Positions 18,044 through 28,057 of a DNA stretch of 64,000 bases are shown here, piece by piece. A program made the position numbers and the translations under genes. Origin of the DNA: Pseudoalteromonas luteoviolacea H33-S (GTDB taxonomy: Bacteria; Pseudomonadota; Gammaproteobacteria; Enterobacterales; Alteromonadaceae); the NCBI RefSeq assembly GCF_001625695.1, contig NZ_AUXY01000078.1:40479-104478 (forward strand), in the 5' to 3' direction. Positions within the stretch are counted from its first letter, which is position 1. Every line of letters starts with the position of its first letter. The notes below the pieces were generated by a model. That model was not told where the DNA came from and made no database searches. It was given only the letters and a program-made list of their open reading frames with translations.

Positions 18044-18830
18044 AAGTATCCCTTTACATGTTTGTCGAGCAAAAGCGTTGTTAAAGCGCTTATGCTGAAT
18101 TGTTGCGTATTCAAAATGCTGACATTAAAGCTTTTGAATATCAGCTTTTTGAGAATATTTTATACTTTAACATTTGCCAAGTTGGACTATGGTCGAATAA
18201 ATTATTCATAAAAGGGACGGTGGTATTCCAGTGGTTGGGCATCGAGCATGCATGATTTTTTCGATGTTAGGTCTAAGCTTAAGTAACATTTTCATCAGTT
18301 TTACTGAGATGTACTCTTTATAGGTTAACTATGTGATGTTTTCGCCAATAAAATTAATTCCATATGAGTATTTTAGAGTTAAATGCGAATACAACTTTAG
18401 AGACTTGAGCGATAGAATTGATAGTAAATTAGGTCTGGCTACGTTTTTTAAAGGCCTCGGCGAGCGCCTAATGTGTGGTAAGCGTTATGTTTTAAAAAGT
18501 ACTAGGTTCAGTTATAAATCTAAAAGCCTATAACCCCAGTGTGGAAGGAAATATTGATTGGCTTTTGGGTAAGGTTATAGTTTTATATGCTTTAAATTAG
18601 ACTGAAAGCAATTGCTATTAAACAGAGTCAAGTTGCTAAAGCTCACAATTGAGCCTTAGCTGTAATTAAGGAGACATGATAGATAAAACTAGGCTCTTAA
18701 AGCATAATAGCGACCTAATGTCGCAGCACATTTACATTCAATTACGATAAACTGCTTGGCTAAATATTCTTAGTTTCTAGTCATTATGTCTGCTTTGCTT
18801 GGTAAAATTACTATGGGTAAATGCGTTATA
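18044..18830. other. Long AT-rich intergenic region
   Basis: About 790 bp between the chitinase promoter and the end of the gene at 18831-19451. A 66-codon frame at 18333-18533 lacks a ribosome binding site. A 24-codon frame at 18676-18750 follows a strong AAGGAG but its product looks random. I see nothing else in it. Confidence 0.4.
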
Positions 18831-19451
18831 TTATTCTTGGTGTTCAATTTTAAAGCTATACCCTTCTTCGGCATTACCGTTAAGTGAAACTGTTGCTCTA
18901 CTCACACCTTCTAAATCTTGCTCAAAAAAGCTGTCAGTATTTAACACTGCAGAACTAAGTAATTGGCTTTCTTCGATTTCAGAAGCAACACCCCAATAGA
19001 GCTTAGGCTTAAGAACAAAGGTTGCTTTTTGGCCAAAGCCTACGATTTTCTTTTCCATCATCAGCTTGCCATCTTTATATAGTTGAGCACTGATACCGTT
19101 AGGTACATTGACATCGTTGTTTACGTCAATGGATTTAGTATCTGATGCACTGCCATTGGCTGCAAGCACGACACCTGTATCGTCCTTGCTTACTGTATAT
19201 CGCTTACCAATAATAGACTCTAGCTTTTGCGTTTTGTTTTGACCACTTTGCCAAGTTGCACCTACGCTGGTGTCTACTGGGAATACAAATGTGCTAGATG
19301 ACGCACGGCCAATATCAGGTATAACACGCCAAGCAACACCTTCTTTCAAAGCATCAAAAGTAGGAGTTTCATTTTTAGTGAAAACAAAAATTTTAGGTAG
19401 ATCTTTGTTCATAGATTTATTGATATAAGTGATTTCAATATTTGAAGACAT
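18831..19451 (-). CDS. Protein of unknown function, no signal peptide
   Basis: 206 residues, beginning MSSNIEITYINKSMNKDLPK, with AAGGAA before the ATG. There is no signal peptide or membrane segment. The composition (many short polar beta-strand-like runs, one repeat of lysine-rich turns) suggests a soluble beta protein; I do not recognise the family. A small open frame lies 77 bp upstream on the same strand, and the next gene on that strand is also an unrecognised protein, so the block looks accessory. Confidence 0.65.
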   Translation of the reverse strand: MSSNIEITYINKSMNKDLPKIFVFTKNETPTFDALKEGVAWRVIPDIGRASSSTFVFPVDTSVGATWQSGQNKTQKLESIIGKRYTVSKDDTGVVLAANGSASDTKSIDVNNDVNVPNGISAQLYKDGKLMMEKKIVGFGQKATFVLKPKLYWGVASEIEESQLLSSAVLNTDSFFEQDLEGVSRATVSLNGNAEEGYSFKIEHQE

Positions 19452-19527
19452 AATATTTCCTTGTTGTGTTGGGAGTGTTTAAATATTAGATTTTCGATTA
19501 GCCTGACTATTATTTTTATCGTCGGCT

Positions 19528-19722
19528 TTAACTCTGGTGAATTAAGTACGTTATTGAATTCTTGCCTTCGAGGAATATATTGAATACGGCAATTACGATA
19601 TTACTTGAACAGACATTGCTGTAGTCTGGTGTTCTACAAGAAACGATAGGGAGTGAAATTAAGCTTTTTGATAGATTATCTTGTGATGCCAATGATGAGC
19701 TAAGTACGAGGTCAGTACACAT
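19528..19722 (-). CDS. Possible small protein upstream of the unknown gene
   Basis: 64 codons, ATG preceded by GGAATAAAT, ending 77 bp before the next gene on the same strand. The product holds three cysteines (Cys2, and two in SCRTPDYSNVCSS) and no signal peptide. It could be a real small gene co-transcribed with 18831-19451, or chance. Confidence 0.3.
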   Translation of the reverse strand: MCTDLVLSSSLASQDNLSKSLISLPIVSCRTPDYSNVCSSNIVIAVFNIFLEGKNSITYLIHQS

Positions 19723-19930
19723 ATTTATTCCGTTTGATTATCTATGGTGTTTTGATAGCTTAAAAGAACGACAAAAGTAATTACATTACATAGACATTAC
19801 GCGGGACTGAGTGCTTTAAGAATAACTTATAAATCTTTATGGCTTTTTGGGTTGTCATGTTGGCTTAACGATAATTTAGACAACATGACATTCAATGGAT
19901 GAAGGCTGGCAATATGCCTAAAAAGGCTTT

Positions 19931-20713
19931 TTAATATAAATGTTTAAGCTCTGTTGGTACTTTAGAGGTTATATTGGCGATACGCTCTGCTTTTGCATCT
20001 ATACCAACAAAGGTAGTTGTATCATTCCCTGGTACGCAAAGTGTTGTTGTAATGGGGCCTGTTGTTTGATTTGCTTGCGTAAAATTAACACGAGCAATGC
20101 TAGATGAGGTTGTATTGAGTACCGCTAAATTCATACAGCCTGCCATCATAGGAAACTTAACACCGGTTTGATAGGTGCTCGCTGGCACGCGTGCAATTTC
20201 AAACCCCGCATTATTCGCATTTTTGGTTGTTTGCATACTTGCTCTACCGTAATTGCTGACTTGCAAAGACGAACGACCATATACATTCAGTGTTGAAGAC
20301 GGCTTCTCATTATTTATGTAGTAAAAGTGTACGTTACTCGATGGAATTAAAACGGTTGAACTTGTCTCTTGTGGATTAACATACATCCAGCTAGAGATCT
20401 GTTGAATAGACCCGTTAATAGACGCTCTGCCCCAGTGAATGTTTGAGAGCGTCACTGCGCCGTTCATGTTTTCGATTGTACAAGAGTCTTGATGATACAA
20501 GATAATGCATCGACCGCCGTTAGTTTGGTATTGATAGTCGAGTAGTATGTCGAATGTGAATCCATTTTGCCCCATGATTGGCATAGGTACTGAGTGGGTT
20601 ACACCATCAGTTGTAGCGGCCAATTTGAATGTAATATCTTGTTTTGCATATGCGCTTAGGCTAAAAGCTAAGCTGGCTAGCGTTAAACTCGTTAGCGTTT
20701 TTCTGGTTTTCAT
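19931..20713 (-). CDS. Exported protein of unknown function
   Basis: 260 residues with a clear signal peptide ending SAYA (about residue 23) and AAGGA before the ATG. The mature part is rich in Ser, Thr, Asn and beta-strand-like segments, with cysteines in GGRCIILYHQDSC and two later ones (AGCMNL, TTLCVPG) that could make disulfides. Repeated tyrosine-glycine-arginine patterns (VYGRSSL, NYGRASM, HWGRASI) are odd. I do not recognise the family; a fimbrial or surface-adhesive role would fit the composition, but that is only a guess. Confidence 0.6.
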   Translation of the reverse strand: MKTRKTLTSLTLASLAFSLSAYAKQDITFKLAATTDGVTHSVPMPIMGQNGFTFDILLDYQYQTNGGRCIILYHQDSCTIENMNGAVTLSNIHWGRASINGSIQQISSWMYVNPQETSSTVLIPSSNVHFYYINNEKPSSTLNVYGRSSLQVSNYGRASMQTTKNANNAGFEIARVPASTYQTGVKFPMMAGCMNLAVLNTTSSSIARVNFTQANQTTGPITTTLCVPGNDTTTFVGIDAKAERIANITSKVPTELKHLY

Positions 20714-21647
20714 TTTTTGTCCTTAAAGTGATTGAAGCTTTAATCGTTAAGTTATGGAATGTTTTATAAATCGCGTAACGTTCCTTTATCTGGGAAGTGG
20801 GATACTATGTTTCTTAGTTGTTTTTTTCAAGTTAAACTATTGTGTCTTTTATGCAGGCTTGACGCATTTCAGAATCTACTCTCGAGTGTAAGTTGAGTAG
20901 AGTCTAAATGGTGTATGGTTCCTGAGCCCAGGCTCTATCATTTGGGTTTGTGTGATCATTTCTCTTTTCACATTCATTCTTGCGCTTTTGCTTCTTAATT
21001 TATGAAATGGCTACACTGCGCTAAGAAAGCTTCTTCGGTTATGATGTTTTAATACGGCAATTTATTTGTAAAAGTATATTAGCCTTAATGAAAACCTTTA
21101 CCAAATTTAACTGTTTTAAATTTGTACAAAATTGTGAGAAACAAAGTAAACTTGCTATTTAAGTTAGCTCAATAATTAAACTGCTTCTTCAGTCTTTATT
21201 GCATTTGTAACATTATGTTTGTCATTGTAGTTTAAATTTTATTTAGGAACAAAGAAGCAACAATTAAGTAACGATAAGCTCCTTTTAATGAGCGAGTTTT
21301 TGTAAACAACGTTGTAAAAGTTCAAGGATTAGTTTTGTATCTGGCTTATAACTATATTTTTCAGTGGGTTAGTTTTTTGGTTAGAAATAAATATGTAATA
21401 AATTAATGTCAGATAGCGAATTTTATCGGTTTTATCATTTTCTAAATTATTTGTTATAAAAAGTTTGGGGTGGGGCTGGTTTGTTTTTATATCTATATAA
21501 AACAATGTTTTAAATTAAATTTTTTTATTTTTTTTATTTTTGTTTGATTTTTTAGGTGTTTATTGCAGTGTTGACTGAACGCCTGTTCATTTACTACCTT
21601 GTAAATACGCATTTGCGTTAAACAATATAATAAAAAGGTATTTAAAA
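20714..21647. other. Long, very AT-rich intergenic region
   Basis: About 930 bp, one of the most AT-rich parts of the window, with T-runs near 21520-21555. A small inverted repeat, TGAAC-GCCT-GTTCA (21576-21589), lies 60 bp before the next gene and could be an operator. No supported gene. Confidence 0.4.
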
Positions 21648-22025
21648 ATGAAAACAACTATAAAAGCTTTAACACTTCTTGCTGGTACTTTCTTTGCTGG
21701 CTCTGCTTTGTCTGCTGAACTTGTGTGTGATGTATATCCAAAAGGTAATACGACTAATCATTCATGGGGAAATGGCACGTCACACTGTGATGGTTTTGAC
21801 TTTTCTTTCGGTAATTCTACATCAGGACGTTTTTACTTAAAAAATGTAACTAAACCTATTAAAGAAGTTCAGTGGAGTGGCTCTGCTCGCTGTAGTGGTG
21901 GCACTAGCTGTGGTGTGACTGTTCGTGCATACGCTGGCGCTTCGGCATCTGCATTAATTCTATATAAAGACGGTACTTGGGAGAGAACAAATACAGCTTA
22001 TGCGACTTATGAAACTGGCTATTAA
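21648..22025 (+). CDS. Small secreted Cys-containing protein
   Basis: 125 residues with a signal peptide ending ALSA (about residue 23), leaving a mature protein of about 100 residues with four cysteines (in VCDVYPK, SHCDGFD, ARCSGG, SCGVTV), so two disulfides are likely. AAAAGG precedes the ATG. I recognise no family. The very long AT-rich upstream region suggests individual regulation. Confidence 0.6.
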   Translation: MKTTIKALTLLAGTFFAGSALSAELVCDVYPKGNTTNHSWGNGTSHCDGFDFSFGNSTSGRFYLKNVTKPIKEVQWSGSARCSGGTSCGVTVRAYAGASASALILYKDGTWERTNTAYATYETGY

Positions 22026-22244
22026 TTTGAGTGCAGTTAGTCTATCCAATAAGGTTTTACTTGATTAAGCCATATTGGTTTTTAGATCTTATACTTGGGG
22101 GCGGCTGACTACAAGCTCGCCTCCAAAATTATACTATTTACATCTAATTAAGGGTTATCTAGTAGAGGCTTTTCGGTGTTATTAAGTGCAGCTCCCATTT
22201 TTAAACTACTTTATAGTGTTACTAATTTCACTGTAAGGTAAAAA

Positions 22245-22688
22245 TTAGTAGGCACTATTCTCTTGCTCAGGTGATACAAACTCTGTTATTTGCTCGTCTG
22301 TTCTAGGGAAAATATATGCTGAGCGCTGTTTATGCCAGCCTTGTTTTTCATAAAAACCACTTTTCCCCGGTGCCGCAGTGAGCATGGTTGTAATATATGA
22401 ACTTAAGCATTTTTCTAGTTTATTTAGTATCGTCGCACCTAAGCCACTCCCTTGGTAGCTAGGATGGACCGCGAGATCGACGACCCAAGCATAATAGCAT
22501 CCATCATCGACTGTTCGCCCTACGCCGACTAATTCATCTTTGTGATAAGCGAAGTACTTAAACGTACTGTGATTAAATGCATTTTCTAGTTGAATGGGAC
22601 AGCGGGTTGGCCAACCAACAGCTTCAAACAATGCGCACACTTGTTGCCAATCAATATGTTGAGTTGTAGTTGTAAATTGAATGTCCAT
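22245..22688 (-). CDS. GNAT-family N-acetyltransferase
   Basis: 147 residues. The acetyl-CoA pyrophosphate-binding motif is visible in VHPSYQGSGLGATIL (about residues 76-90), with the preceding strand YAWVVDLAV and the C-terminal GFYEKQGW typical of GNAT enzymes. Substrate unknown. Single gene with its own promoter region. Confidence 0.8.
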   Translation of the reverse strand: MDIQFTTTTQHIDWQQVCALFEAVGWPTRCPIQLENAFNHSTFKYFAYHKDELVGVGRTVDDGCYYAWVVDLAVHPSYQGSGLGATILNKLEKCLSSYITTMLTAAPGKSGFYEKQGWHKQRSAYIFPRTDEQITEFVSPEQENSAY

Positions 22689-23116
22689 ATTTTTAATTCC
22701 TTAGTCTTTGTTGACTTCAAAGTGTATCAAGTCGCTTTCCTTTGATGATTAATAAGTGCATCTAAACATATTGGCATATTTACCTGTAGATTGTATGTTT
22801 AAATGTTTTTTCAACCTATTCATGAAAGTGTGATAGTTTCTATAGTTACAAGGAAAGTAAAAAAGAACAAGTTAATCGCTCTATTTTGTCGTGTTTCTTT
22901 AAACAGCGTATAGGTGTATCTATGTTGATTGGACGTACGGTTTATGCATACTGAGAAATTAACTTAAAAGCGTTATTTTTTATTTATCTATAATTAAGAA
23001 AATACATTAATGCCTAGAAAAATGGCGAGCTGTCATCTAGACGTGTATGTTTTTTGAAATATTGTAATTATTATATTACGTTTTAATCATCATTTATTTT
23101 AAACAAGGCATGATCT
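22689..23116. other. Intergenic region between divergent genes
   Basis: 428 bp, AT-rich; holds the two divergent promoters. I see no repeat, hairpin or open frame worth calling. Confidence 0.5.
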
Positions 23117-23938
23117 TTGGCATATTCTAATCCCCGCTACTTAGCAACATGTTTGCTATCTATCACTTTACTTTTATTAGCTGCTTGTGGAGGGGGCTCA
23201 AATTCACAAGAAACTTTTGATCAAGAGATAGTAAGTCAGTTTACTCCAGGTCAAAGGTTACAACTAGAGCCTATAGACTCTCACTATACAGGTGTGTCTT
23301 ACCCCTTAAAACTCTTTCTACCACACAACCACGCTCCCAATAGAAAGTTTCCGGTAATTTATATTCTTGATGCCGAGTGGCGTTTTGAGACCGTGGCGGA
23401 TAGTGTAGATAAAAATCAATTAGAAGTGATCCTTGTAGGCATTGAAAACTATGTAGATGATGATTATAAGCATAGAGAAATGTACTCGCAGTGGCCACTT
23501 GCCAAAGACTATTTTGACTTTTTAACAATCGAGTTATTGCCCTCCATTGAGAAGGACTACTCAATTGACGAGACGAACCGTACTGTGATGGGGCATTCTC
23601 TAACTGGATTATTTGTAGGAATAGCGCTGTTGATAGACAGCCCTCAGCAACCTTATTTTCATCGTCATGTATCATTTGATGGTAGCTTTTGGGCACATAG
23701 GGATGTAACACCGCAATTAGTTAACGATAGGCTTTCATTGGATCAAACTCTCAGCAGCAGGGTAATTTTGGTTGCGGCGACAGCCTATCCTAATAATGCC
23801 AGATATGTGAGCTGGTTTGAGCAGTTATTAGCTGCTGCTGGATTCTCTCAGTTAGAGCTTGATAGATATGAATATGATAAAGCACATATACCCGTTGTAG
23901 CATATTCAATGAATGATGTAATAAACGCGCTATATTAA
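23117..23938 (+). CDS. Esterase D-like alpha/beta hydrolase, lipoprotein
   Basis: 273 residues. The start is a TTG: the overlapping ATG at 23110 is in another frame and stops at once, while the TTG leads into a lipoprotein signal peptide with lipobox LAAC. The nucleophile elbow is GHSLTG (Ser161), and IYILDAEWRF and DGSFW are typical of the esterase D/IroE superfamily, whose members cleave siderophore esters or formylglutathione. A membrane-anchored version could act on an external ester. Single gene; ribosome binding site AAGG, with a 9-nt spacer. Confidence 0.75.
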   Translation: MAYSNPRYLATCLLSITLLLLAACGGGSNSQETFDQEIVSQFTPGQRLQLEPIDSHYTGVSYPLKLFLPHNHAPNRKFPVIYILDAEWRFETVADSVDKNQLEVILVGIENYVDDDYKHREMYSQWPLAKDYFDFLTIELLPSIEKDYSIDETNRTVMGHSLTGLFVGIALLIDSPQQPYFHRHVSFDGSFWAHRDVTPQLVNDRLSLDQTLSSRVILVAATAYPNNARYVSWFEQLLAAAGFSQLELDRYEYDKAHIPVVAYSMNDVINALY

Positions 23939-24187
23939 GAGTTAATAATCAGCTAGTTTAGCTTGATATCTACATAAAAAATGGTAGTAATATAGCTGCT
24001 TATTGCTTTAACAGTTATAAAATGCGCAACAATTTAGTGTCATACATGGTGTTAACTACGGGTTCAGCCGTAAAATGAAAAATGCCACCGTTATTGGGTT
24101 TATGGGTTGTATTTATGTTAGGTATTTTTTGTTTATAATAACTCTGATTTAGAGCAGGTTTACACTGATTTAAGGTAGTGCTTTTTA

Positions 24188-25006
24188 ATGGGTTTTAAAT
24201 TTCCTACTTTTTTAGGCTTTATTTATTTTTGTTTTAGCTCTTTCTGTCATGCTGATGTAAAGCCCCAGTTACAGGAGCTTGAAGGCGGTTATTTTGAATA
24301 TATTGATTTTGGCAGTGGTGAATTCACCATTGTAGTGGAATCAGGAATTGGCATGGGTACGCAATATTGGTTACCTGTATTGCCAGAGCTGAAAAAGCTG
24401 AATCAACGCGTAATTATATATTCACGTGCAGGTATTGGTGAATCGGCAAACAGGTCGAACGTATCATTGCGCAGTTCCAATAAGCGCCTAAAGGCTTTAC
24501 TGGGTGCACTTAATATACAAGATAATATTATTTTGTTAGGCCACTCTTATGGCGGGTTACATGCAAGGCAATATGCGGCTGCATATTCTGAGCAGGTCAA
24601 GGGTTTGGTATTGCTTGATCCAAGCCATGAAGCGTTTTTATCAGAATTAAATCGACTTAATTTCGATTGGTCACAAAGGGACAATCAAAAGTTAAATAAA
24701 ATGATGCACCAAAGTGCTGAATGGCAGGTCTTACAGCATCAATATACTAAAAGCACCATGTTGGATAAAGGCAAGATATCAATGGTCCCTACAGTCATTG
24801 TTTCATCTAGTATGGAAGGGGAAAGCGATTGGTGGATAGGGCACAGCACCGCAGGGAAAACTGTGTGGCGGACTTTGCACGCATCACTTATTGTTGAGAA
24901 TCCAAATTCGATGCATCTTGTGTCGAGTTCAGTCAGTCATAATATACCACTGGATGATCCTAAGCTTGTTGTATCTGCCATTAGCATTTTAGTAGAAATG
25001 TTGTAG
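24188..25006 (+). CDS. Secreted alpha/beta hydrolase
   Basis: 272 residues with a signal peptide ending CHAD (about residue 23). The nucleophile elbow is LLGHSYGGLHARQYA (Ser120), with LLDPSHE (acid region) and a C-terminal histidine candidate in SMHLVSSS. The fold is that of carboxylesterases and haloalkane-dehalogenase-like hydrolases; the substrate cannot be read. It follows the previous hydrolase by 250 bp, so it is probably a separate unit. Confidence 0.75.
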   Translation: MGFKFPTFLGFIYFCFSSFCHADVKPQLQELEGGYFEYIDFGSGEFTIVVESGIGMGTQYWLPVLPELKKLNQRVIIYSRAGIGESANRSNVSLRSSNKRLKALLGALNIQDNIILLGHSYGGLHARQYAAAYSEQVKGLVLLDPSHEAFLSELNRLNFDWSQRDNQKLNKMMHQSAEWQVLQHQYTKSTMLDKGKISMVPTVIVSSSMEGESDWWIGHSTAGKTVWRTLHASLIVENPNSMHLVSSSVSHNIPLDDPKLVVSAISILVEML

Positions 25007-25530
25007 TGTTTTTGATATGCCTCTCGTAAGCCTCTATACAATTTTCCTCGTTTACTATCAATATTAGGTGGCAGTCTATAGAGTTTTTCGTTCTCCATAA
25101 TTATTGATTAATTTGGAATAAATATCAGTGTGAGAATTCCCCTTACACTAGTGATAAAGAATGCTCCACTTCCACCTGAATTTGGCTCCCATGAGGAAAA
25201 ATAGCGCAAAGTTATAACGTTTAAACACGAGTTTTACATTTCTTATTTACATAATAAATCATTAGATTTATCGTGGTTATTTTATCTGTACCTTTAATAT
25301 AAACCTAAAAATAAATACTTAAGTGCTGGTTTTTGATTTTACTGGTGGTTGTTCTCGAAATGGGGCCTCAATTTCTTTTCCATACAAATCAGATGAGTAT
25401 GCTTTTTCATCAAAATCATTTTGGAACGATGCTGAAAATTGTTTTTCTTGTATTGCGTTTTGTGTATGATTCGAACAAATATTCTACACAGAACACAGGT
25501 AGATTTTCGTTAGATTTGAGGGCAGTACTT
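25007..25530. other. Intergenic region before the chemoreceptor
   Basis: About 520 bp. It includes an in-frame upstream extension of the chemoreceptor frame (from 25333) that I judge non-coding. No other structure seen. Confidence 0.45.
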
Positions 25531-27162
25531 TTGAACATCAACCGACTACTAAGCAACATAAAGGTTGCAAATAAATTACGACTAGGCACCTTAGTGGCCA
25601 TTACAATTATCATAGGTATTCAGTTTTCAGCGGCTAATAAGCTGAGAGAAAACATGATCTCTGAGCGTAAAGATCAAGCGATAAATCTCGTTGAAACACT
25701 TAGCTCACAGGTGAGTGCAATCGCAAGTTTACCAAATTTGAGTGAACAAGAGCGCCAAGCTCAAGCTAAGCAGCTGGTTAATAGCGCTCGCTATGCTGAT
25801 TCTGGTTATTATTTTTTATTCGATACAAATGGGGACATGGTAGCCCACGCGATTAAGCCACAGCTAAATGGCTTGTCTATGACAAATCATAAAGAGGCGT
25901 TTATTTCTTTTGCATTTCGCGCATTCGTTGACAAGGTGGAAAAGCAGGGGGCGGGCTTTGTTGAATATACTTGGCCTAAGCCCAACTCTCGAGAGGTCAC
26001 CAGTAAGGTGTCTTATATCAAGCGCCAGTCTGACTGGGGTTGGGTTATTGGCACTGGTATTTACTTAACCGATATTGAAGACGCGTATAAAGATGAGCTG
26101 ATATTCATCGCTTTTGAACTGCTACTGTATATTATTTTATTAATGATTGTGTCAGGGGTGGTCGCGAAAAATATTTCTAAGCCTTTAAACAAGCTGACAC
26201 GCACCATGTCATTGGTTGCAAGCCAAAAAGACTTAACCATTGAGCTGAAACATCGCGGTGAGGATGAGTTGTCTGAAATGGCAGTTGCGTTCAACGCAAG
26301 TAATGCGCAGTTTAGGCAAGTAATCGACAACATCAATGTGAATACACTGTCTTTGGCTTCACATGCTGAAGAATTGTCAGCAGTCACTCAACAAATTCAA
26401 TTGGGTCTTGCTCAACAAAATAGAGAGACAGAATCAGTTCAAGACAAGGTGCTTGATTTGAAAGAGTCTGCGAACAGCGTGTTTGATCAGAGCCAAAATG
26501 CTTTGGTGTTAATTGATAACGCAAGCGGGCTCACTGAGCAAGGTAAACAGCACATTGCTGATAATGCCCATCAGATTGAGCAGGTCGCACAGCGAGTTGA
26601 ATCGACCTCTATGTCAGTAAAGAAGCTTGAAGAGAGTTCAGCACAAATTGGTGAAGTGTTGGATGTGATACAAAAAGTTGCTGAGCAAACTAATTTGTTG
26701 GCATTAAATGCGGCGATAGAGGCAGCACGTGCGGGAGAGCAGGGCAGAGGGTTTGCTGTTGTCGCTGATGAAGTCAGAACTTTAGCCATTCGTACCCATG
26801 AATCTACAGAGGATATTCAATCTATTATTGAGCAGCTACATGCTGGCGTGTCAGAAACGGTAGGCGAAATGGAAAAGTGTAAGGAATCAACAGAGAAGGG
26901 TTTGATAACAAGCAAGCAATGTGATCAAACTTTGGTGGAAATAGACAGTGCAGTGAAGCAAATTCAAAGCTTTGGTCAGGGCGTTGCAAACTCTGCGAAA
27001 GTACAGTCTGATGCAATGAATAGCATTGTTGATAATATCAATGGCATTGTGGCGGTATCTCAACAAACTGAAGCAGGCGCAAAACATACGAATTCATCTA
27101 GCCGTCAATTGAGTGAGATGTCTCAGCAATTAAGCGAGATGGTTGGGGAGTTTGAAGTTTAA
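25531..27162 (+). CDS. Methyl-accepting chemotaxis protein with a Cache sensor domain
   Basis: 543 residues from the TTG at 25531. I prefer this start because GAGGG lies 8 nt before it and the protein then opens MNINRLLSNIKVANKLRLG, a usual MCP N-terminus; an upstream in-frame TTG at 25333 adds 66 residues of unlikely sequence. Order: first membrane helix (about 15-35), periplasmic sCache_2 domain (about 40-185, with GYYFLFDTNGDMVAH and DWGWVIGTGIYL), second helix (about 190-212), HAMP (to about 265) and the signalling hairpin with the tip ALNAAIEAARAGE. It reports small-molecule signals to the chemotaxis kinase. Single gene closed by a strong terminator. Confidence 0.92.
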   Translation: MNINRLLSNIKVANKLRLGTLVAITIIIGIQFSAANKLRENMISERKDQAINLVETLSSQVSAIASLPNLSEQERQAQAKQLVNSARYADSGYYFLFDTNGDMVAHAIKPQLNGLSMTNHKEAFISFAFRAFVDKVEKQGAGFVEYTWPKPNSREVTSKVSYIKRQSDWGWVIGTGIYLTDIEDAYKDELIFIAFELLLYIILLMIVSGVVAKNISKPLNKLTRTMSLVASQKDLTIELKHRGEDELSEMAVAFNASNAQFRQVIDNINVNTLSLASHAEELSAVTQQIQLGLAQQNRETESVQDKVLDLKESANSVFDQSQNALVLIDNASGLTEQGKQHIADNAHQIEQVAQRVESTSMSVKKLEESSAQIGEVLDVIQKVAEQTNLLALNAAIEAARAGEQGRGFAVVADEVRTLAIRTHESTEDIQSIIEQLHAGVSETVGEMEKCKESTEKGLITSKQCDQTLVEIDSAVKQIQSFGQGVANSAKVQSDAMNSIVDNINGIVAVSQQTEAGAKHTNSSSRQLSEMSQQLSEMVGEFEV

Positions 27163-27252
27163 TTAACATTGTGAATTAACAGGTAGTTCAAATAATGTTG
27201 ACCCTTAAGACGTGAATGATAGATACTGGTTTGAAAGCACTGTCACCAATAC

Positions 27253-27277
27253 AGCCGCGACTTTTCGCGGCTTTTTT
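27253..27277 (+). terminator. Intrinsic terminator after the chemoreceptor
   Basis: AGCCGCGA-CTTT-TCGCGGCT followed by TTTTTT, a textbook GC stem and U-run. Confidence 0.9.
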
Positions 27278-27370
27278 ATGGTATATGTAGCATCATAGTG
27301 GGATTTAGTACTAGTAGTTCTTTTTATGGGTAGCTATGATAAACCCTACTCTTTTGAAGTGGTTTAGTTT

Positions 27371-27820
27371 ATGAATAAAATTGAGAATGAGCATCCAAGC
27401 TATGTTGGATTTTGGGCTCGCTTTGGTGCAAGCCTAATTGATACTGTTTTTCTTATGTTGCTTACAGTGCCTTTAATTTATATGATTTATGGTAAAGCAT
27501 ATTGGCAATCCACGGATATCATGCATGGAACAGCGGACTTCTTAATAAGTTATATGCTCCCGCTGATTGTTATTATTTTGTTCTGGCTTTATAAATCAGC
27601 AACACCCGGAAAAATGGTGATTAAAGCGAAAATTGTTGATGAAAAAACAGGAGAAAACTTATCTAAAAAGCAGTCTATTATTAGGTATGTTGCCTATTAT
27701 ATTTCAATGCTTCCTTTTGGCCTTGGATTTTTCTGGGTTGCTTGGGATGCTAAAAAACAAGGCTTTCATGACAAGATTGCAGGCACTGTGGTTGTTCGCT
27801 TACAAGGTGCAGGGGAGTAA
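27371..27820 (+). CDS. RDD-family membrane protein
   Basis: 149 residues with three hydrophobic helices. The family signature is visible: FWARFGASLIDTVFL near the N-terminus (Arg-Asp), and the C-terminal AWDAKKQGFHDKIAGTVVV, as in RDD proteins. Function of the family is mostly unknown; some are membrane transport or sodium tolerance proteins. Single gene, ending in a clear hairpin. Confidence 0.85.
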   Translation: MNKIENEHPSYVGFWARFGASLIDTVFLMLLTVPLIYMIYGKAYWQSTDIMHGTADFLISYMLPLIVIILFWLYKSATPGKMVIKAKIVDEKTGENLSKKQSIIRYVAYYISMLPFGLGFFWVAWDAKKQGFHDKIAGTVVVRLQGAGE

Positions 27821-27865
27821 GGGTAACGGCTCTGTCAGTTTTAATTTTCACCGTGTTTATTTATA

Positions 27866-27894
27866 AAGACTGACTTTTTAAGGTCAGTCTTTTC
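27866..27894 (+). terminator. Hairpin terminator after the RDD gene
   Basis: AAGACTGAC pairs with GTCAGTCTT around a T-rich loop and is followed by TTT. Confidence 0.75.
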
Positions 27895-28057
27895 ACATTT
27901 CTGTTCTTATATTGCTACGTAAAAGCTGTACTTTCACTAAACTTCTTTTCTTAATTCAAAGGCTTTTCTGGTCAAAAAATATTCTCTTTTATGCAACATA
28001 ACCGTCACGCAAGTCATTTAATTTAGCTTAAAAATAAAACAATAAAAGAGTGTTAGG

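Noticed and set aside
18333..18533. 66-codon plus-strand frame beginning at a GTGATG
   Set aside because: No ribosome binding site, low-complexity basic product, and it sits in an AT-rich gap; not distinguishable from chance.
18676..18750. 24-codon frame after a strong AAGGAG
   Set aside because: The ribosome binding site is good, but the product is too short and shows no leader, hydrophobic or repeat pattern.
21520..21555. Long T-run region that looked like a terminator
   Set aside because: No stem precedes the T-runs, and the next genes face away from it; it is simply AT-rich.
25333..25530. 66-residue N-terminal extension of the chemoreceptor frame
   Set aside because: The TTG at 25531 has a GAGGG site and gives a normal chemoreceptor N-terminus; the extension would place extra sequence before the first membrane helix.
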